Shown: positions 1 to 10,686 of the stretch, in pieces
Numbering within the stretch: the first letter of the stretch is position 1
Layout: the number at the start of each line of letters is the position of its first letter
Source of the DNA: Sycon ciliatum
Taxonomy: Eukaryota; Porifera; Calcarea; Leucosolenida; Sycettidae
DNA length: 64,000 nucleotides
Assembly: GCF_964019385.1 (NCBI RefSeq)
Contig: NC_088647.1
Coordinates: forward strand, 15,639,794 to 15,703,793
Reading direction: 5' to 3'
Notes under the pieces: model-generated
Database searches by the model: none
What the model saw: only the letters and a program-made list of their open reading frames with translations
Told to the model about the DNA's origin: nothing
Translations under genes and position numbers: made by a program

Positions 1-430
1 TACGGAACTCCCTTCCAGCACGGTTCGTGGTGTCACTAGGAGACCAGTCAGAGTGGCGAGCATTCAAGTCTCCTGCAAGTACAATCGCCGAATCGGGGAG
101 GCTAATATTGGACAGACAGTCCTCTAGGAGGTCACTAAATGCCTGGACTTGGGAGATGCTGTCTCCAGGGGGTCTGTAAACAGAGCAGATGATGAGGGGA
201 AGTGACGGAAAGGATCACTGGCCGCAATTCGAGCCAAACCGCCTCCAGTCCACAGCGCTCAAGGTCGAAGCGGCGCTTGATGGACATGAACGATCTGTCA
301 GCTACAAGAGTAGCAACACCGCCATAGCCTCTTGCTGGCAGGTTATCAGAGCTGGTCGTGGGTATCGGCGCACAGGAGTAACGATGATTCCGAGACCTTT
401 GTTCGGAGGAGTTACTTTTGCCCCGCCCCC
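1..430 (-). pseudogene. LINE ORF2 apurinic endonuclease fragment, cut by the window edge
   Basis: Read on the minus strand, this stretch encodes pieces of an exonuclease-endonuclease-phosphatase domain of a non-LTR retrotransposon. The order is RGYGGVATLV, then CSVYRPPGDS, then LAGDLNARHSDW, the typical beta-strand signatures of LINE endonucleases. The pieces lie in two frames with at least one frameshift near 200, so it is not functional. The domain nicks target DNA in the intact element. The reverse transcriptase would lie below position 1. Family assignment (Jockey/I/CR1-like) is inferred from the motif style only. Confidence 0.72.
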
Positions 431-946
431 ACTTCCATCCAATATGCCACCGCCCCCGCTGTGCAGCATCTGATGGTACTGTGGTATTCAGTAAAAAAAG
501 GAAAAAAAACTGGGGCGAGGCGGGGACGGATGGGGGCGAGCGCAGCTCCACGGGGTCCGGTGCCGGGCGTGTGCCTGCGTGCGTGCACAGTTGGGCTGGT
601 ACGTCGGGCCCTAGACGATGGCTACTTTGGCCAACCGGACAACGAAGAAGTTGTGACCAAAGAGAATGATTTTATTTCTTGCGCATGCGTTTGTAGAATG
701 ACGTAATACTCAGTGAGTCAGGTCGCTACAACCCTCCAAAGACACACCTTCTGAACACGAATCCACAAAGGCCTAATGTCTAAAACCAACGAATACAGCC
801 AAGCTCCACTCAGAAAACACCCCACAATTGCAAGAAACAGCCCGTTTTGCCGTGCGCTGATTGGTCAAATCCAAATGACCGTTATTGACGCTTTGTACGG
901 TCGTGGTGAGCCCTGAAATTATGCCAATAATTATGCCGGCATAATC
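431..946. other. Unassigned spacer
   Basis: No gene, repeat end or RNA was recognised here. The first 200 bases are GC-rich with a short purine-rich run; the rest is unremarkable single-copy-looking sequence up to a LINE fragment. Confidence 0.4.
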
Positions 947-1372
947 CGCCGGTGCCTAGTCCTGGGCCCTCTTCTTTTCCTGGTGTACACGATCGACCTC
1001 CCCCCAGCATGTGCAAACTCCCACACCGGCCCAATGCAGCCAGTTCGCCTATGACACGGCACTCATCGCGACGCCGTACACGAGGGAATTATCAGCTGCA
1101 TTCCTCCAACGTGCCGTGGACGCAGCAGGACGATGGTTGAAGGATTGGCATCTCCTCGTCAACACCACGAAAACCGTCGTCCTTTCCTCCCAACCGGCCC
1201 CAACACACCACCCACATCACGCTCCACTCGACTCGGCTGCAGCAGGTCCACCAACATAGGCACCTTGGTGTTACACTCCAAGGCGATATGCAATGGACCC
1301 AACACATCATAGAAACCACCAACAAAGCCAAAAAACTACTACACCAGCTCCACAAGACACGTGGCACAATGA
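947..1372 (+). pseudogene. LINE reverse transcriptase fragment
   Basis: Three frames together give consecutive reverse-transcriptase motifs: LGPLLFLVYTIDLPP (motif B/C approach), then QFAYDTALIA where the catalytic FADD is changed to FAYD, then WHLLVNTTKTVVLS and RHLGVTLQGDMQWTQHI. At least two frameshifts and the loss of an active-site aspartate mark it as dead. It stops abruptly at an ATT-rich hairpin near 1375. It is on the opposite strand to the endonuclease fragment at the window start, so they are separate insertions. Confidence 0.75.
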
Positions 1373-1394
1373 ACGCTTATTATTATTGTAGTTG

Positions 1395-1490
1395 TAGTTT
1401 TAGTTCCTTGGTCTTTCTCTTTTGTGTAAATTATTATCATTATTATTATTTTATACAAAGAGAAAGACCAAGGAACTACAAGTTACGCTA
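1395..1490. repeat. Short hairpin repeat with CTTGGTCTTTCTCTTT ends
   Basis: Arms of about 22 bp (1401-1422 and 1457-1477) are near-perfect inverted repeats around an ATT-rich loop. The same arm sequence recurs at 3238-3262, 62430-62458 and 63176-63203. It therefore looks like the terminus of a dispersed MITE-like family. No target-site duplication was established. Confidence 0.6.
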
Positions 1491-1505
1491 TACTGTCCAC
1501 TAACA

Positions 1506-1957
1506 CCACCAGTTACTAAACAATCAGCTCATGCGATAACATTGCACGACACTGACCAACGGTACTGACGTTCTACAACTATCTCGCTAACAGCTCTAGC
1601 ACATCTTGGATGCGCACTCCAACAGAAGTTGTGTGGAATGTTGCTTTGCGTTCCTGAATCGTGGTTTGACCGTATTGTCCAATGGTCTTGCCAGTATCGT
1701 CATCGACATGCATGAACATCCGCCAACGTCCTTCACAGCTGAGACTTTCAGCTCGTGCTTATCTTGGTTGCGCTCACCTTCCCCTCCTTATGTTATTTTT
1801 ATAACTTAGAACCTTCCAAGTTGGAAGGCTGTTGGAGTGCGCATCCAAGATGTGCTAGAGCTGTTAGCCAGTTAGTTGTAGAACGTCAGTACCGTTGGTC
1901 AGTGTCGTGCAATGTTATCGCACGAGCTGAATGTTTAGTAACTGGTGGTGTTTTTTT
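1506..1957. repeat. Fold-back repeat with ~115-bp arms
   Basis: Positions 1506-1622 are repeated in inverted orientation at 1833-1957 with few mismatches. The spacer holds CTTCCAAGTTGGAAG, a self-complementary motif shared with the fold-back repeats at 4.3-5.7 kb and 57.8 kb. No coding capacity was seen. It belongs to a non-autonomous inverted-repeat family. Confidence 0.7.
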
Positions 1958-2139
1958 TATTGTTTTTTTTTACGAGAAACCACGAACCTCGAGAACAGAA
2001 TACTGCATGGTAGAGGTGGTTGCAGACGCAACTGTGGTGGTGAAACTGGAGCATCTCCGCCGACCTGAGGTCTCGGCTTCAGCGACACTTCAGAGCACCA
2101 AAAACTGGGGAGGAGTAGGCACAGGGGAGGGGAGGGGGG

Positions 2140-2311
2140 GGGGGGTACATTTATATAGAGGAAGGAAAAACGGAAAGATGATACATGTGATAGAGGAAGA
2201 AAAAAAAAAAATAAAAAAAAAAAATAAATAAATAAATAAAATAAGTAAAAAATAAAAAAAAATAAAAAAGGGGGAGCCAGGGTGCAAGCAGAGAGGGTGT
2301 TCAGGGAGTGT
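2140..2311. repeat. Low-complexity G-run and A-rich tract
   Basis: A run of G near 2136-2146 is followed by about 80 bases of A-rich sequence with AATA units (2200-2270). It lies just beyond the stop codon of the minus-strand LINE fragment, but is T-rich rather than A-rich on that strand, so it is not that element's poly-A tail. Confidence 0.5.
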
Positions 2312-3223
2312 TCAGAGGGCATCTGTGGCTGAACGCCAGTCTCGGCTGCGGAGCGACTTATAGGCGCCTTCCTTGAATGCCTGCATTCCCTTCTGCGTGG
2401 GAAGGTTGCGTAGCAGGGCAGATGGGAGACGATTCCAGTCTTGGATCGTGGCATGGGGGAATGATCCGAGAGCACTATTACGGGCTCCGGCGGGCAGTGT
2501 CGGTGCTAGTTGGTGCTGGTGCTGGTTCTTTTGCTGGTGGCGAGTGGAGCGCCGGTGCTGGTTTGCAACTGCCCTCGGTGGTGTCATGGTGGTCAGGATT
2601 GGGGGACCGTCGATCCAATGCAGCTTGTACAGGAATGTGAGTGCTGCGACTTGACGCCGAACAGTGAGGCTTGGGAGGTATGACCCTGGGCCGATGAGCT
2701 TTAGGGCTCGGTGCTGTACCCGGTCCAGCTGGTTCAGGGTAGACTGGGACGCACCCAACCATGAAAGCGGGCAGTACTCAAGTACTGGGCGGACGAAGCC
2801 GCGATACACTGCATACTTGGCCTTGCTGTCGAGAATGGGCAGGGCCTTCCTCATGAAGCCAAGACGTTGGTGACCACGGACTGCAACCTGTCGAATGTGG
2901 GAGCGAAAGGAGAGGCTCCGATCAAAGAGCACTCCGAGCAACTCCAGCTCCTCCACTTCCTCTATGGCCACCCCATTGAAAGTGGCTGGAGGAATCGGCC
3001 AGGGTTGACGGTGATGCGAAATTGTCAAGACTTGCGACTTTGTCGGCTCGAATGCGATCTTCCAGCTCTGGCCCCATTCAGCTAAGGCATCCACAGCAGT
3101 CTGGAGCTGTGCTACATTTTGTAGGCCAACTGGGAGAGCGGTCAGGGATGGGATGCACTGATAACGCGTGGTGTCATCTGCATATATGGCGAGCTGGGTT
3201 GTGGCTGGGAGGTGTTTGTGGAC
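2312..3223 (-). pseudogene. LINE reverse transcriptase C-terminal half
   Basis: The minus strand is open from the RT active site to the C-terminus: LAIYADDTT (intact YADD), then FEPTKSQVLTI, LELLGVLFDRSLSF, VLEYCPLSWLGA, LDRVQHRALKLIG and WNRLPSALL before the stop. This is the usual series of thumb and connection motifs of CR1/Jockey-type LINEs. It is 5'-truncated and joins at 3224 to a half copy of the CTTGGTCTTTCTCTTT repeat. The frame is largely intact, suggesting a fairly young copy. Without the endonuclease and fingers it cannot move by itself. Confidence 0.85.
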
Positions 3224-3279
3224 AGTATAGCGTAACTTGTAGTTCCTTGGTCTTTCTCTTTGTATAAATTAAACCTTGG

Positions 3280-3913
3280 CTCTCCATCTGAGCCCATAAT
3301 TTTATCACTCACCCCTCACGTGACCGTGGTCTCCTGCATATACACTCACACTGTTTGGGGATAGCGCGCTTCTTGTATTATGCCAAACTTGACACGCTGA
3401 GTCCAGCTTGACTCAGCTGAGTCCCTAACTACTATTTACTGCTCTAACATGAAGCCATGCCTGGAAGAAGGGAAAGAGCGAAAAAGAAAAAAATTCTGGC
3501 CTTCTGCAAGCAATAACAAGTAATGAGTGCCGGCTGTGTAAAGTCGCACAACCATGAAGTCGACCGGATGATGGTGAGTGTCCGGCACACATCTTGCTCT
3601 GCTGCTCCACCTGCGCATACCTGATACGGTGGTGCGCTTGCCTGGGCCCCAGATATGCCTCCCTGATGCGCCACGGAGTGCAGTCGAAGCGCCCGTATCA
3701 CTTCGGTGATCCAAATGCGAATGCAGCCTTGCCGGTCGCCCGCCGGCCTGCCGCCTACGCGGCCAGCCTGGGACTGGCCCTGCCGCATTTGGCGCTTCTA
3801 AACGCGGCGATCCGGTAGACAGCTCACTGGGCTGCCAAATACGTGACTGGCTTGAGGACAGTTCCATACTAGTATACAGTTTCCTCCTTCCTCTTCCGGA
3901 AACTACTTCCATT
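3280..3913. other. Unassigned spacer
   Basis: Open frames exist on both strands in a GC-rich patch (3590-3830), but none matches a family I can name. It may be an eroded LINE tail. No RNA or repeat ends were seen. Confidence 0.35.
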
Positions 3914-4046
3914 ACGGAGGATTAGCAAGACGAAATTCGCGTTCGCGTTCGCTCTCCAAGGAAAGTCGAACTCAGTGACGGAATTCGCGTTATGAGACGG
4001 ATTAGCAAACAGAATTCGCACATGCATGACGTTGACACGACGTACA
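3914..4046 (+). repeat. Truncated copy of the CGGAGGATTAGC MITE
   Basis: This is the left end of the element seen complete at 7627-7913, sharing CGGAGGATTAGCAAGACG and about 130 bases of interior. The right half is missing and replaced by fold-back sequence. Confidence 0.7.
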
Positions 4047-4725
4047 TTGTGTCAGAAAGTGCAACAACTATACTAGTCTATACTAGGCACACAACTGACA
4101 GAGTACTGAGACATTCGACGTCCTGACACCCATTATTATTATTATTATTATGATGATGAAGAAAGGAAAAGAACAACATGTTACGAGTTATGACAAACTG
4201 TCCACCAACGTAACCAGATCTTATACAGCCAGCAAGTGCGACAAAATGGCACAAAACTGACAAGGAGTACTGAGACATTCGGCGACCTGACACCCATCTA
4301 TGTTCTATGTTTATGTCATAAACTTGAGCCTCCCAAGTTGGGTGGTCTGTTGCTTTGCGTCGTCGAGTTGTAGTAAGGCCGGTCTGTCCAATAGTCTTAC
4401 TAGTTTCGTCATCATCCAGTAACTTTCGGCATTCTTTGTTGCCTTGATGCGTAGCTCATGCTCTTCTTCGTTGCGCTTTCCTTCCCCTCTTGGACCTTTC
4501 CGAACCTGAGCCTTCCAAGTTGGAAGGTTGTTGGTTTGCGCCTTGGAGAAGTGTTGGAGCTAGGTGTCAGGTCGCCGAATGTCTTCGTACTCCTTGTCAG
4601 TTTTGTGCCATTTTGTCGCACTTGCTGGCTTTATAAGATCTGGTTACGTTGGTGGACAGTTTGTCATAACTCGTAACATTTTGTCCTTTTCCTTTCTTCA
4701 TCATAACTATATTGGCTCACCATCC
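4046..4725. repeat. Fold-back element, first of the 4-6 kb cluster
   Basis: Sequence 4158-4300 returns in inverted orientation at 4557-4705, including GTAACCAGATCTTATA and the sequence around CATTCGGCGACCTGACACC. The interior has the self-complementary CTTCCAAGTTGGAAG motif (4510-4526). Further copies occur at 5498-5780, 57360-57540 and 61140-61235. Non-autonomous; no ORF. Confidence 0.7.
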
Positions 4726-4731
4726 GAGTTC

Positions 4732-4966
4732 AAATTATTATTATTATTATTTCTTATTTTGTTAGGGATTTCCCAACAGGCAATGTTGCCTTCTTACTGG
4801 GAACCCTAAATGAGACTTTGTGTGAGCGCGAAACAAAGCAGGCGACCCAGCCAGGCGACAAGATGGAGGCAGCGCATTCCACCTGTCGGCACCAAGATAC
4901 GCAATGGAATGGAAACCATACCGGGAGTGGCAGGCAGGCAAGACAAGAGCAGCTGTAGCTTAGCAC
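4732..4966 (-). pseudogene. LINE C-terminal end and 3' tail
   Basis: On the minus strand the sequence encodes DRWNALPPSCRLAGSP, the terminal WNxLP motif of CR1/L2-like LINE proteins. A short 3' UTR follows with a GCAACATTGCC stem and an (ATT)n tail at 4735-4756. The same 3' end occurs at 5775-5862 and, in plus orientation, at 58700-58797. The 5' end is truncated. Confidence 0.65.
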
Positions 4967-5415
4967 CAAGCTTCAACACATCTCCGTAGCGCTAACCGAC
5001 AGCCTTCCAACTTGGAAGGTTCAAGATTATGGAAAGACCAAAGAGGGGAAGGCAAGCGCAACGAAAATGAGCACAAGCTACAGTCCCAACGGAACAAAGA
5101 ATGTCGATTGCTACTGGACTATGACGAGACCAGTAGGATATTTGACAAAGCGGTCTAACTACAATTCGAAGCAGCAAAGCAGCACACCACCCAACTTGGG
5201 TGGGTAATAAATATCAAAGATAAGTAAGAAGGGGAAAATATCCTACTGGTCTTGTCATAGTCCAGTAACAATCGACATTCTTTGTTCCGTTGGGACTGTA
5301 GCTTGTGCTCATTTTCGTTGCGCTTGCCTTCCCCTCTTTGGTCTTTCCATACCCTTGAACCTTCCAAGTTGGAAGGCTGTCGGTTAGCGCTACGGAGATG
5401 TGTTGAAGCTAGGTG
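4967..5415. repeat. Long palindrome with ~180-bp arms
   Basis: Positions 4967-5143 and 5234-5415 are inverted copies. Both contain GCGCTAACCGACAGCC or its complement and the ACCAGTAGGATAT inner end. The ~90-bp loop carries a second small hairpin, ACCCAACTTGGGTGG. This is the clearest full-length copy of the CTTCCAACTTGGAAG family. Confidence 0.75.
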
Positions 5416-5774
5416 TCAGGACGTCGAATGTCTCAGTACTCTGTCAGTTTTGTGCCTAGTTATTGCACTTTCTGACTGTATATAGTATCTGGTTACAGTG
5501 ATGGAGAACTACTCTCAACTCGTATCTATATTTCCTTTTCCTTTCTACAATTATTATTATTGTGAAAAGAAGAAGGACAAAATGTTACGAGTTATGACTA
5601 ACTGTCCACCAACTCTTCCTCTCTTGGACCTTTCCGAACCTGAGCCTTCCAAGTTGGGAGGTTGTTGGTTTGCGCCTTGGAGAAGTATTGGAGCTAGGTG
5701 TCAGGTCGCCGAATTTCTCAATACTTGTCAGTTTTGTGCCATTTTGTCACACTCGCTGACTGTATAAGATCTGG
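5416..5774. repeat. Partial fold-back copies
   Basis: Two partial copies of the cluster repeat lie head to tail here (TGTCAGGACGTCGAATG and TGTCAGGTCGCCGAATT segments). They end at an ATT-rich tract that belongs to the next LINE tail. Confidence 0.55.
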
Positions 5775-6790
5775 TTACGTTATTATTATTATCATTATTA
5801 TTATCAAATTTTTGATAGGGCAATCCCCACAGGCCTAAGGCCTTCTTACAGGGTACCCTAGAAATGAAAGTACTGAATTACGGAATAGGTGCAGTGAAGA
5901 GCATAAGCGGACTGCAGCGGGGAGTGCATTCCAACGGTCGGAACCGATGAAAGAAACTGAAAAGAGACCGAAACGAGTTTTAGCTTTGGGTAGAGTCACA
6001 GACGAAGATACCTGAGAGGGAGTGCAGGAATTGGTACGAGTAGAAGTAGAACGAAGGCAAAAGCAATCAGTAAGGAGAGTAGTAGTTAACTGATTCAGGA
6101 CACGAAACGCTAAGATATAGAGTTTGAACTGATAGCGCACAGACAAAGGGAGAATGTTGATGGCGTGCATTAATAAGGGATACGTCAGAAAAACGAGGCA
6201 TACTGAACACAATGCGTAGAGCTCTATTACTAAGACGGACTAGACGGTCATGAAGAGTTACTGACAGGCAATGAGCCAATGAGTTACTCCCATACTCGAG
6301 TACTGTCTGAATGGAACAAAATGTAAAATGCACGCTTCGCAGTTACCGTCATGTGATCTCGGACCTTTCTGAACATGGCTAACTTACTTCCAACTTTCCG
6401 CTCTAGTTGCCTAACATGCTCTCCGAAGGAGAGATGTTCGTCGAGTACTATGCCAAGGTAACGAATGTGTGCACTAGGGTTGATTGTGACCTCACCCAGC
6501 TGTAGAGCGACGCTAGGGTCAAGGGGCTTGCACTTTGACCTGAACACGACTAACTGCGTCTTGGAAGGATTCAGCAGTAAGCCTCTGGCCGCCAAGAACT
6601 CTTTCACTTTGACAATGTCTTCTGTCAGCTCCTTGCACAACTGTTCAACGTTCTTGCCAGCTTTGTAAAGGGAGACATCGTCCGCGTACTGTCGAGCCGT
6701 GCAGTGCTGGGGTACAGAGGGGAGCTTTCTGACTGACAGATTGAAGAGAGAGGGCCCCAAGACGGAGCCTTGAGCCTTGCGGAACACTTA
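5775..6790 (-). pseudogene. LINE reverse transcriptase with 3' end
   Basis: Minus-strand motifs in order are SVLGPSLFNL, RQYADDVSLY (intact catalytic YADD), LLLNPSKTQLVVF, IRYLGIVLDEHLSF, VLEYGSNSLAH and DRWNALPAAVRL. A 3' UTR and (ATT)n tail end at 5775. At least two frameshifts (about 6300 and 6070) break the frame. It is 5'-truncated near 6790, beside a small duplication of the GGCTCAAGGCTCC type. It shares its 3' UTR with 4732-4966, so both come from one family. Confidence 0.82.
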
Positions 6791-7049
6791 TAATATAAGT
6801 AGCAGTCCACAGTGTAACTGGTGCATTTCTTCTTCATCTCTATATTATACGAGTAATGGAGAGACTTTGCGCAGTGCAGCAAGAGCGCCAGAGGTTAGGA
6901 CGCCTGATGGTTGACTCAGTTGACTCCTTGTATGTAAGTAGCTTAGCACTCAGCACGGCAATGGCGTCCGTAGTGGACTCCATCGAAGTAAGACAGTCGG
7001 CAATGGTACTTGGTACTGGATAAATCTCCACTGGGTCCTATTCTAACAC
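6791..7049. other. Unassigned spacer
   Basis: No gene or repeat end is recognisable between the LINE and the tandem duplication that follows. Confidence 0.35.
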
Positions 7050-7315
7050 ATATGTAGAGTGTGTGGAGCATTTGGACGTGTAATTGTTGCAACGAGTTGG
7101 GCGAAGGAGTCCAAGGTAACAGCGAAGATGTCCTGCAAGAAATCTGGGTCTCGCAGTTCATGAGTCGATATAGTGAACTCGATCCTGTGTGGAGCATCTG
7201 GACACGTAATTGTTGCAACGAGTTGGACAGAGGAGTCCAAGGTAACAGTGGAAGGTGTCCTGCAGGATATCTGGGTCTCGCAATTCATGAGTCGAAAAAG
7301 TGAACTCGATCCACG
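7050..7315. repeat. Two-copy ~122-bp tandem duplication
   Basis: Two adjacent direct copies begin at GTGTGGAGCATTTGGACG and GTGTGGAGCATCTGGACA, about 125 bases apart. They share CAACGAGTTGG, GTCCAAGGTAACAG and CTGGGTCTCGCA. Divergence is around 10-15 percent by eye. Both strands stay open through the repeat, but no protein family was recognised. Confidence 0.7.
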
Positions 7316-7626
7316 AAAGACGCGAACTTAGTCTATGAGGCACTGCCTTAGCACGAAGAAGTTCTGTAGCGGATCATCGTGATCTGTTTCTGGCAACACA
7401 CAGCCCTGCTCGTGTTCTACCTATCACACACTCGTCCCACTTCTTCAATGTCTTTTTCCTTCGTCTGTTTGTTTACAGTTCCTTTCTCCTCCTGCGCCCT
7501 CGTCATTCGTTGATTATAAGAAAAAGAGTATCAAGTTTGCGTTTGCGTTGTCATGTGGCGGGGCCATCAGGGGAGAACAACGCTACACTGTAGTACGGTT
7601 TCAATGCTTACACTTGTTACAGACAA

Positions 7627-7913
7627 TACGGAGGATTAGCAAGACGAAATTCGCGTTCGCGTTCGCTCTCCAAAGAAAGTCGAACTCAGTGACGGAATTC
7701 GCGTTATGAGAAGGATTAGCAAACAGAATTCGCACATGCACGATGTTGACACGACGTAGGCAGTACAGCGTGGTAAATTTATGACTGCCCTGACACGAAT
7801 CCACGATTCGTGTTCCGACTACTTTTCCGAACGAAAAATGCGAAAGTTCGCAATCCAGTTCGCGAACTGAAAAATGTTTGCGAACGCGAATTTCGTCTTG
7901 CTAATCCTCCGTA
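7627..7913. mobile_element. MITE with CGGAGGATTAGC inverted ends and TA target
   Basis: Terminal inverted repeats of about 32 bp begin CGGAGGATTAGCAAGACGAA and are flanked by TA on both sides, as in Tc1/mariner-type insertions. The ~285-bp body has no ORF. The 3914-4046 repeat is a broken copy of it. Confidence 0.78.
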
Positions 7914-7929
7914 ATACCGGTACTGGTAT

Positions 7930-7963
7930 CAAGAGTACATAACCCCGGGGTTATGTACTCTTG
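7930..7963. repeat. Perfect 34-bp palindrome
   Basis: The 17-bp arm CAAGAGTACATAACCCC is followed directly by its exact complement, with no loop. It lies a few bases after the MITE end. No downstream function is evident. Confidence 0.85.
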
Positions 7964-8210
7964 CTGGTATGTAGAGCAGTAGGTCACGGAATACACTATG
8001 CGAAAAACCCACTATGCGAAAGGGACAAGCTCAATTTTTTTGCGGATTTTCTCGGATTTTCTGTCATAAAATATAAACGTCACAGGCTGCTCTTCGTAGG
8101 TGTTCGCGTCGAAGCGGTCCGGGCGAGCGACCGCATCTCAGTGGGACACTTGGCCGTGGCCTTTGTACTGGAATCTGTGGGAGAGCCTTGCCAGGGGGTA
8201 GCGGGTACAC

Positions 8211-8255
8211 ACCAGGGAGTCGTCAAATATGGTATTAATTTTGACGACTCCCTGG
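8211..8255. repeat. Hairpin with ACCAGGGAGTCGTCAAA arms
   Basis: Arms 8211-8227 and 8239-8255 are exact inverted repeats with an 11-bp loop. A similar hairpin (CAGGGAGTCGTAAAAT) lies at 35904-35943. Confidence 0.75.
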
Positions 8256-8517
8256 TACACACCAATACAAGTTGAGCTTGTCCCTTTAGTCCTACCCATC
8301 CATCTATGCGGAAACGAAAAAATGGCTGCGGTGCTATGCTGACTGTCCCCAGTCTGACACAGCTACTGGTTACAAATTCAAATACAATCATGGCTTTCAC
8401 AGCGTACAATGCATTTTCATCTACATGTACTAGCAATCATTGAAGTGATATCTATTCATTCCTGAAGAATATTGATGACTGGATATCCTGGTTTGTCATG
8501 CCATTTTACAAAAAAAT

Positions 8518-8817
8518 TGTTTAAAAAAAGACACGCCCTGCAATTGAATACTGAGAGTACACAAGAGTGTTGCCTCAGGCTGATGATTGCGTGAGCATGA
8601 AACTTGAAGTAGCAGCAAACAAGCCTCGATTGTCCTTGTTCTGTTCTGTATTACGCTCTGCCTCCGCGGTGTTGAGCACTGTCAGCACTCTGGAGACATC
8701 CTCCGTGGTGTTGAGCACTGTCAGCACTCTGGATACATCGTCCGGTGAATACTGACAAGTTGTTTTAAAAAAAAGGGCACACCCTGCAATTGAATACTGA
8801 GAGTACACGTGTAGTGA
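8518..8817. repeat. ~50-bp direct repeats around a 2-copy minisatellite
   Basis: The segment ending CCTGCAATTGAATACTGAG occurs at about 8518-8566 and 8761-8812. Between them, GTTGAGCACTGTCAGCACTC is repeated with 37-bp spacing. The arrangement suggests a small element with direct ends, but its class is unknown. Confidence 0.55.
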
Positions 8818-9654
8818 GAATGTAGGACATGATTGCAGACACTTTCCAAAGAGGGCTCATCCTCATTTTTAGACTCAACGGGTACGGTTTATGTACTGTA
8901 ACACGGCAATATACGACTGCCCAACCGTCCTGCTTTGAGCAGGACAGTCCGGCTTTGGACGTAAACATTTGTATACATTTACATGGGACACAATTGCCTT
9001 TGTATACATTATGCTGTGGGTGTCCTGCTTTGGAATGGTGGCAAGGTTGGACAGACTGCAATATACAACCATGTGAAGCACACCACTTGACTACAACCAT
9101 GTTCAGTTAAAACAAGCCAAATCGCCTCGTATGATGATGAGCTGGGTAAGAAAACCGGTGAAATAGGCACGGTACTGAGCTGACAGGTACAGTGTACTAG
9201 GTCTCTTGTTTCACACCAGTAGCAGAAGGTTTCTTTGAATAGGAGGGGAACATTTATAGGTGACAGCATCATTCCACAATCTGTTCAGATCATCATAAGA
9301 GTGTTCTTGATTTGTGACCAACCCGCCAACCCACACTTCCTACATTGCTACCATACCAAATGCAGTTGCGCAAGTTTTATTGATGGGTGCAGCACAACAC
9401 TTGACAACAAGGAGAAGGAAGAAAGCAAAAATGGAATAGAGGCGGGAAGTGAGTTTTGCAAAGCCCCAAACGGCAGATGCTATCTAGCATTGAGTTAACT
9501 GCAAAAAACACGAGTAAATAGCTGCTTGCCTGCTCTTGTCTGCTCTATTTGGTAACTTGATCTTGGGCATATACCTTGAGAGTGAGAATGCTATTTTTTT
9601 TGTTATGTGCTTAGATAGAGTGAATGTTCAGCCGAACAATTGATCAAATCTTGC
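8818..9654. other. Unassigned sequence downstream of the last vWA exon
   Basis: This stretch should hold the next minus-strand exon if the gene continues. I searched it for a fifth CCP half-exon of the CPPLPSIQNG type and found none. No repeat ends were recognised. Confidence 0.4.
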
Positions 9655-10596
9655 TTTTACACTCGCTCTCTTTCTTGGCTACATCACAATGCAGAGCTCG
9701 ATGAGTGGCACCCTGAACACAGCTACATGAGCAACACTTGTGAACTTTATGCTCCACCGACGACACTGTATAGTTGACAAAAGCATCCACATGTGACGAG
9801 TTCACTTTCTCTTTTCTGAAGATGTAGTTCCAATCCCACATGGCTCCACCAAGTTCCAATGCAACTGATGTATAGTCTTTGTAAGTATTCCTGTAAACAC
9901 CTGCTCTCAGATTAGCTAGGGATTTATTTCCGTTTGTAACAGTCAGATCTGATGAGTAAAGCCGGTAACTGGAATCAACACCATAATAAGCACCCTCAAG
10001 ACCAATTTTATTGTCGACAATAACTTCCAAAAGGACTCCTTTCCTCTTCAATTTCCTCTTCAAATCTGACCGAGAAATTTGTGTCCCGGGCATAACATCT
10101 CGGTCCTCATCCGAGATCAATAGAACAATTACTGCTATATCTGGACGATCCAGTCTTAGCAGTTGGTCATTGGACCCGGGATCAGTGATGTTCTCCAAAG
10201 CAAACTCAATAGCATTGTAACCATCTTCTACGTGAGCATCGGTTTTTTTCAACAGCTTCTTGCTAGCCTCCTTAAATCCACCAATGTCATATACCAGTGA
10301 ATTTTTATCGTTACGAATGACACTTGGTACTCTCATCTTGTTACCAAAGCTGACAAGAGTATAATGATTGTCTATTCCAGGGTACAGGCCAAACCCATGC
10401 TCTCTAAGAGATGTTTCAAGACTTTCTGAGATCATTTGCAGCCGATCTATGCGTGATTCTGACATGCTTTTCGACTCGTCAAACACAACAATGATATCGG
10501 CAGCTGATCGTCCACATTGAAAGGTGGTGTTGGAGTTGTTTGACATTGCTTGCAACTGCGGCGGAAAATCGGCTGGTAGTGATGCACCACATTTCA
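9655..10596 (-). CDS. vWA-domain exon, module 4 of the CCP-vWA gene
   Basis: A 942-bp exon reads through without stops. It follows a pyrimidine-rich acceptor ending TGTGTGTCCAG and starts in phase 1. It encodes CGASLPADF, an N-glycosylation-rich linker, and a vWA domain with a DESKSMS metal-site motif (DxSxS, about residues 39-43 of the exon). A second acidic motif SDEDRD (about 160-165) and a Cys-rich tail (KCCSCSC) follow. vWA domains bind protein ligands outside the cell through a metal site. The third metal-site element (GGS/T in modules 2 and 3) is not seen here: the loop reads AHVED. The end differs from the other copies, with GCAAGA where they have a GTATGA donor. It may use a GC donor or be broken. 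This is the most divergent of four copies. Confidence 0.78.
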
Positions 10597-10686
10597 CTGG
10601 ACACACAAACAAAGACAAAGGAATACACTGACAATCACACCATAAGCCAGATTTCCTGATGCCGACAATCTTCATCATGAGAAAAT

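Noticed and set aside
8577-8625. CTGATGA with GAAA nearby, as a second hammerhead
   Set aside because: Helix II starts with a U-U mismatch and the flanks do not form helix I.
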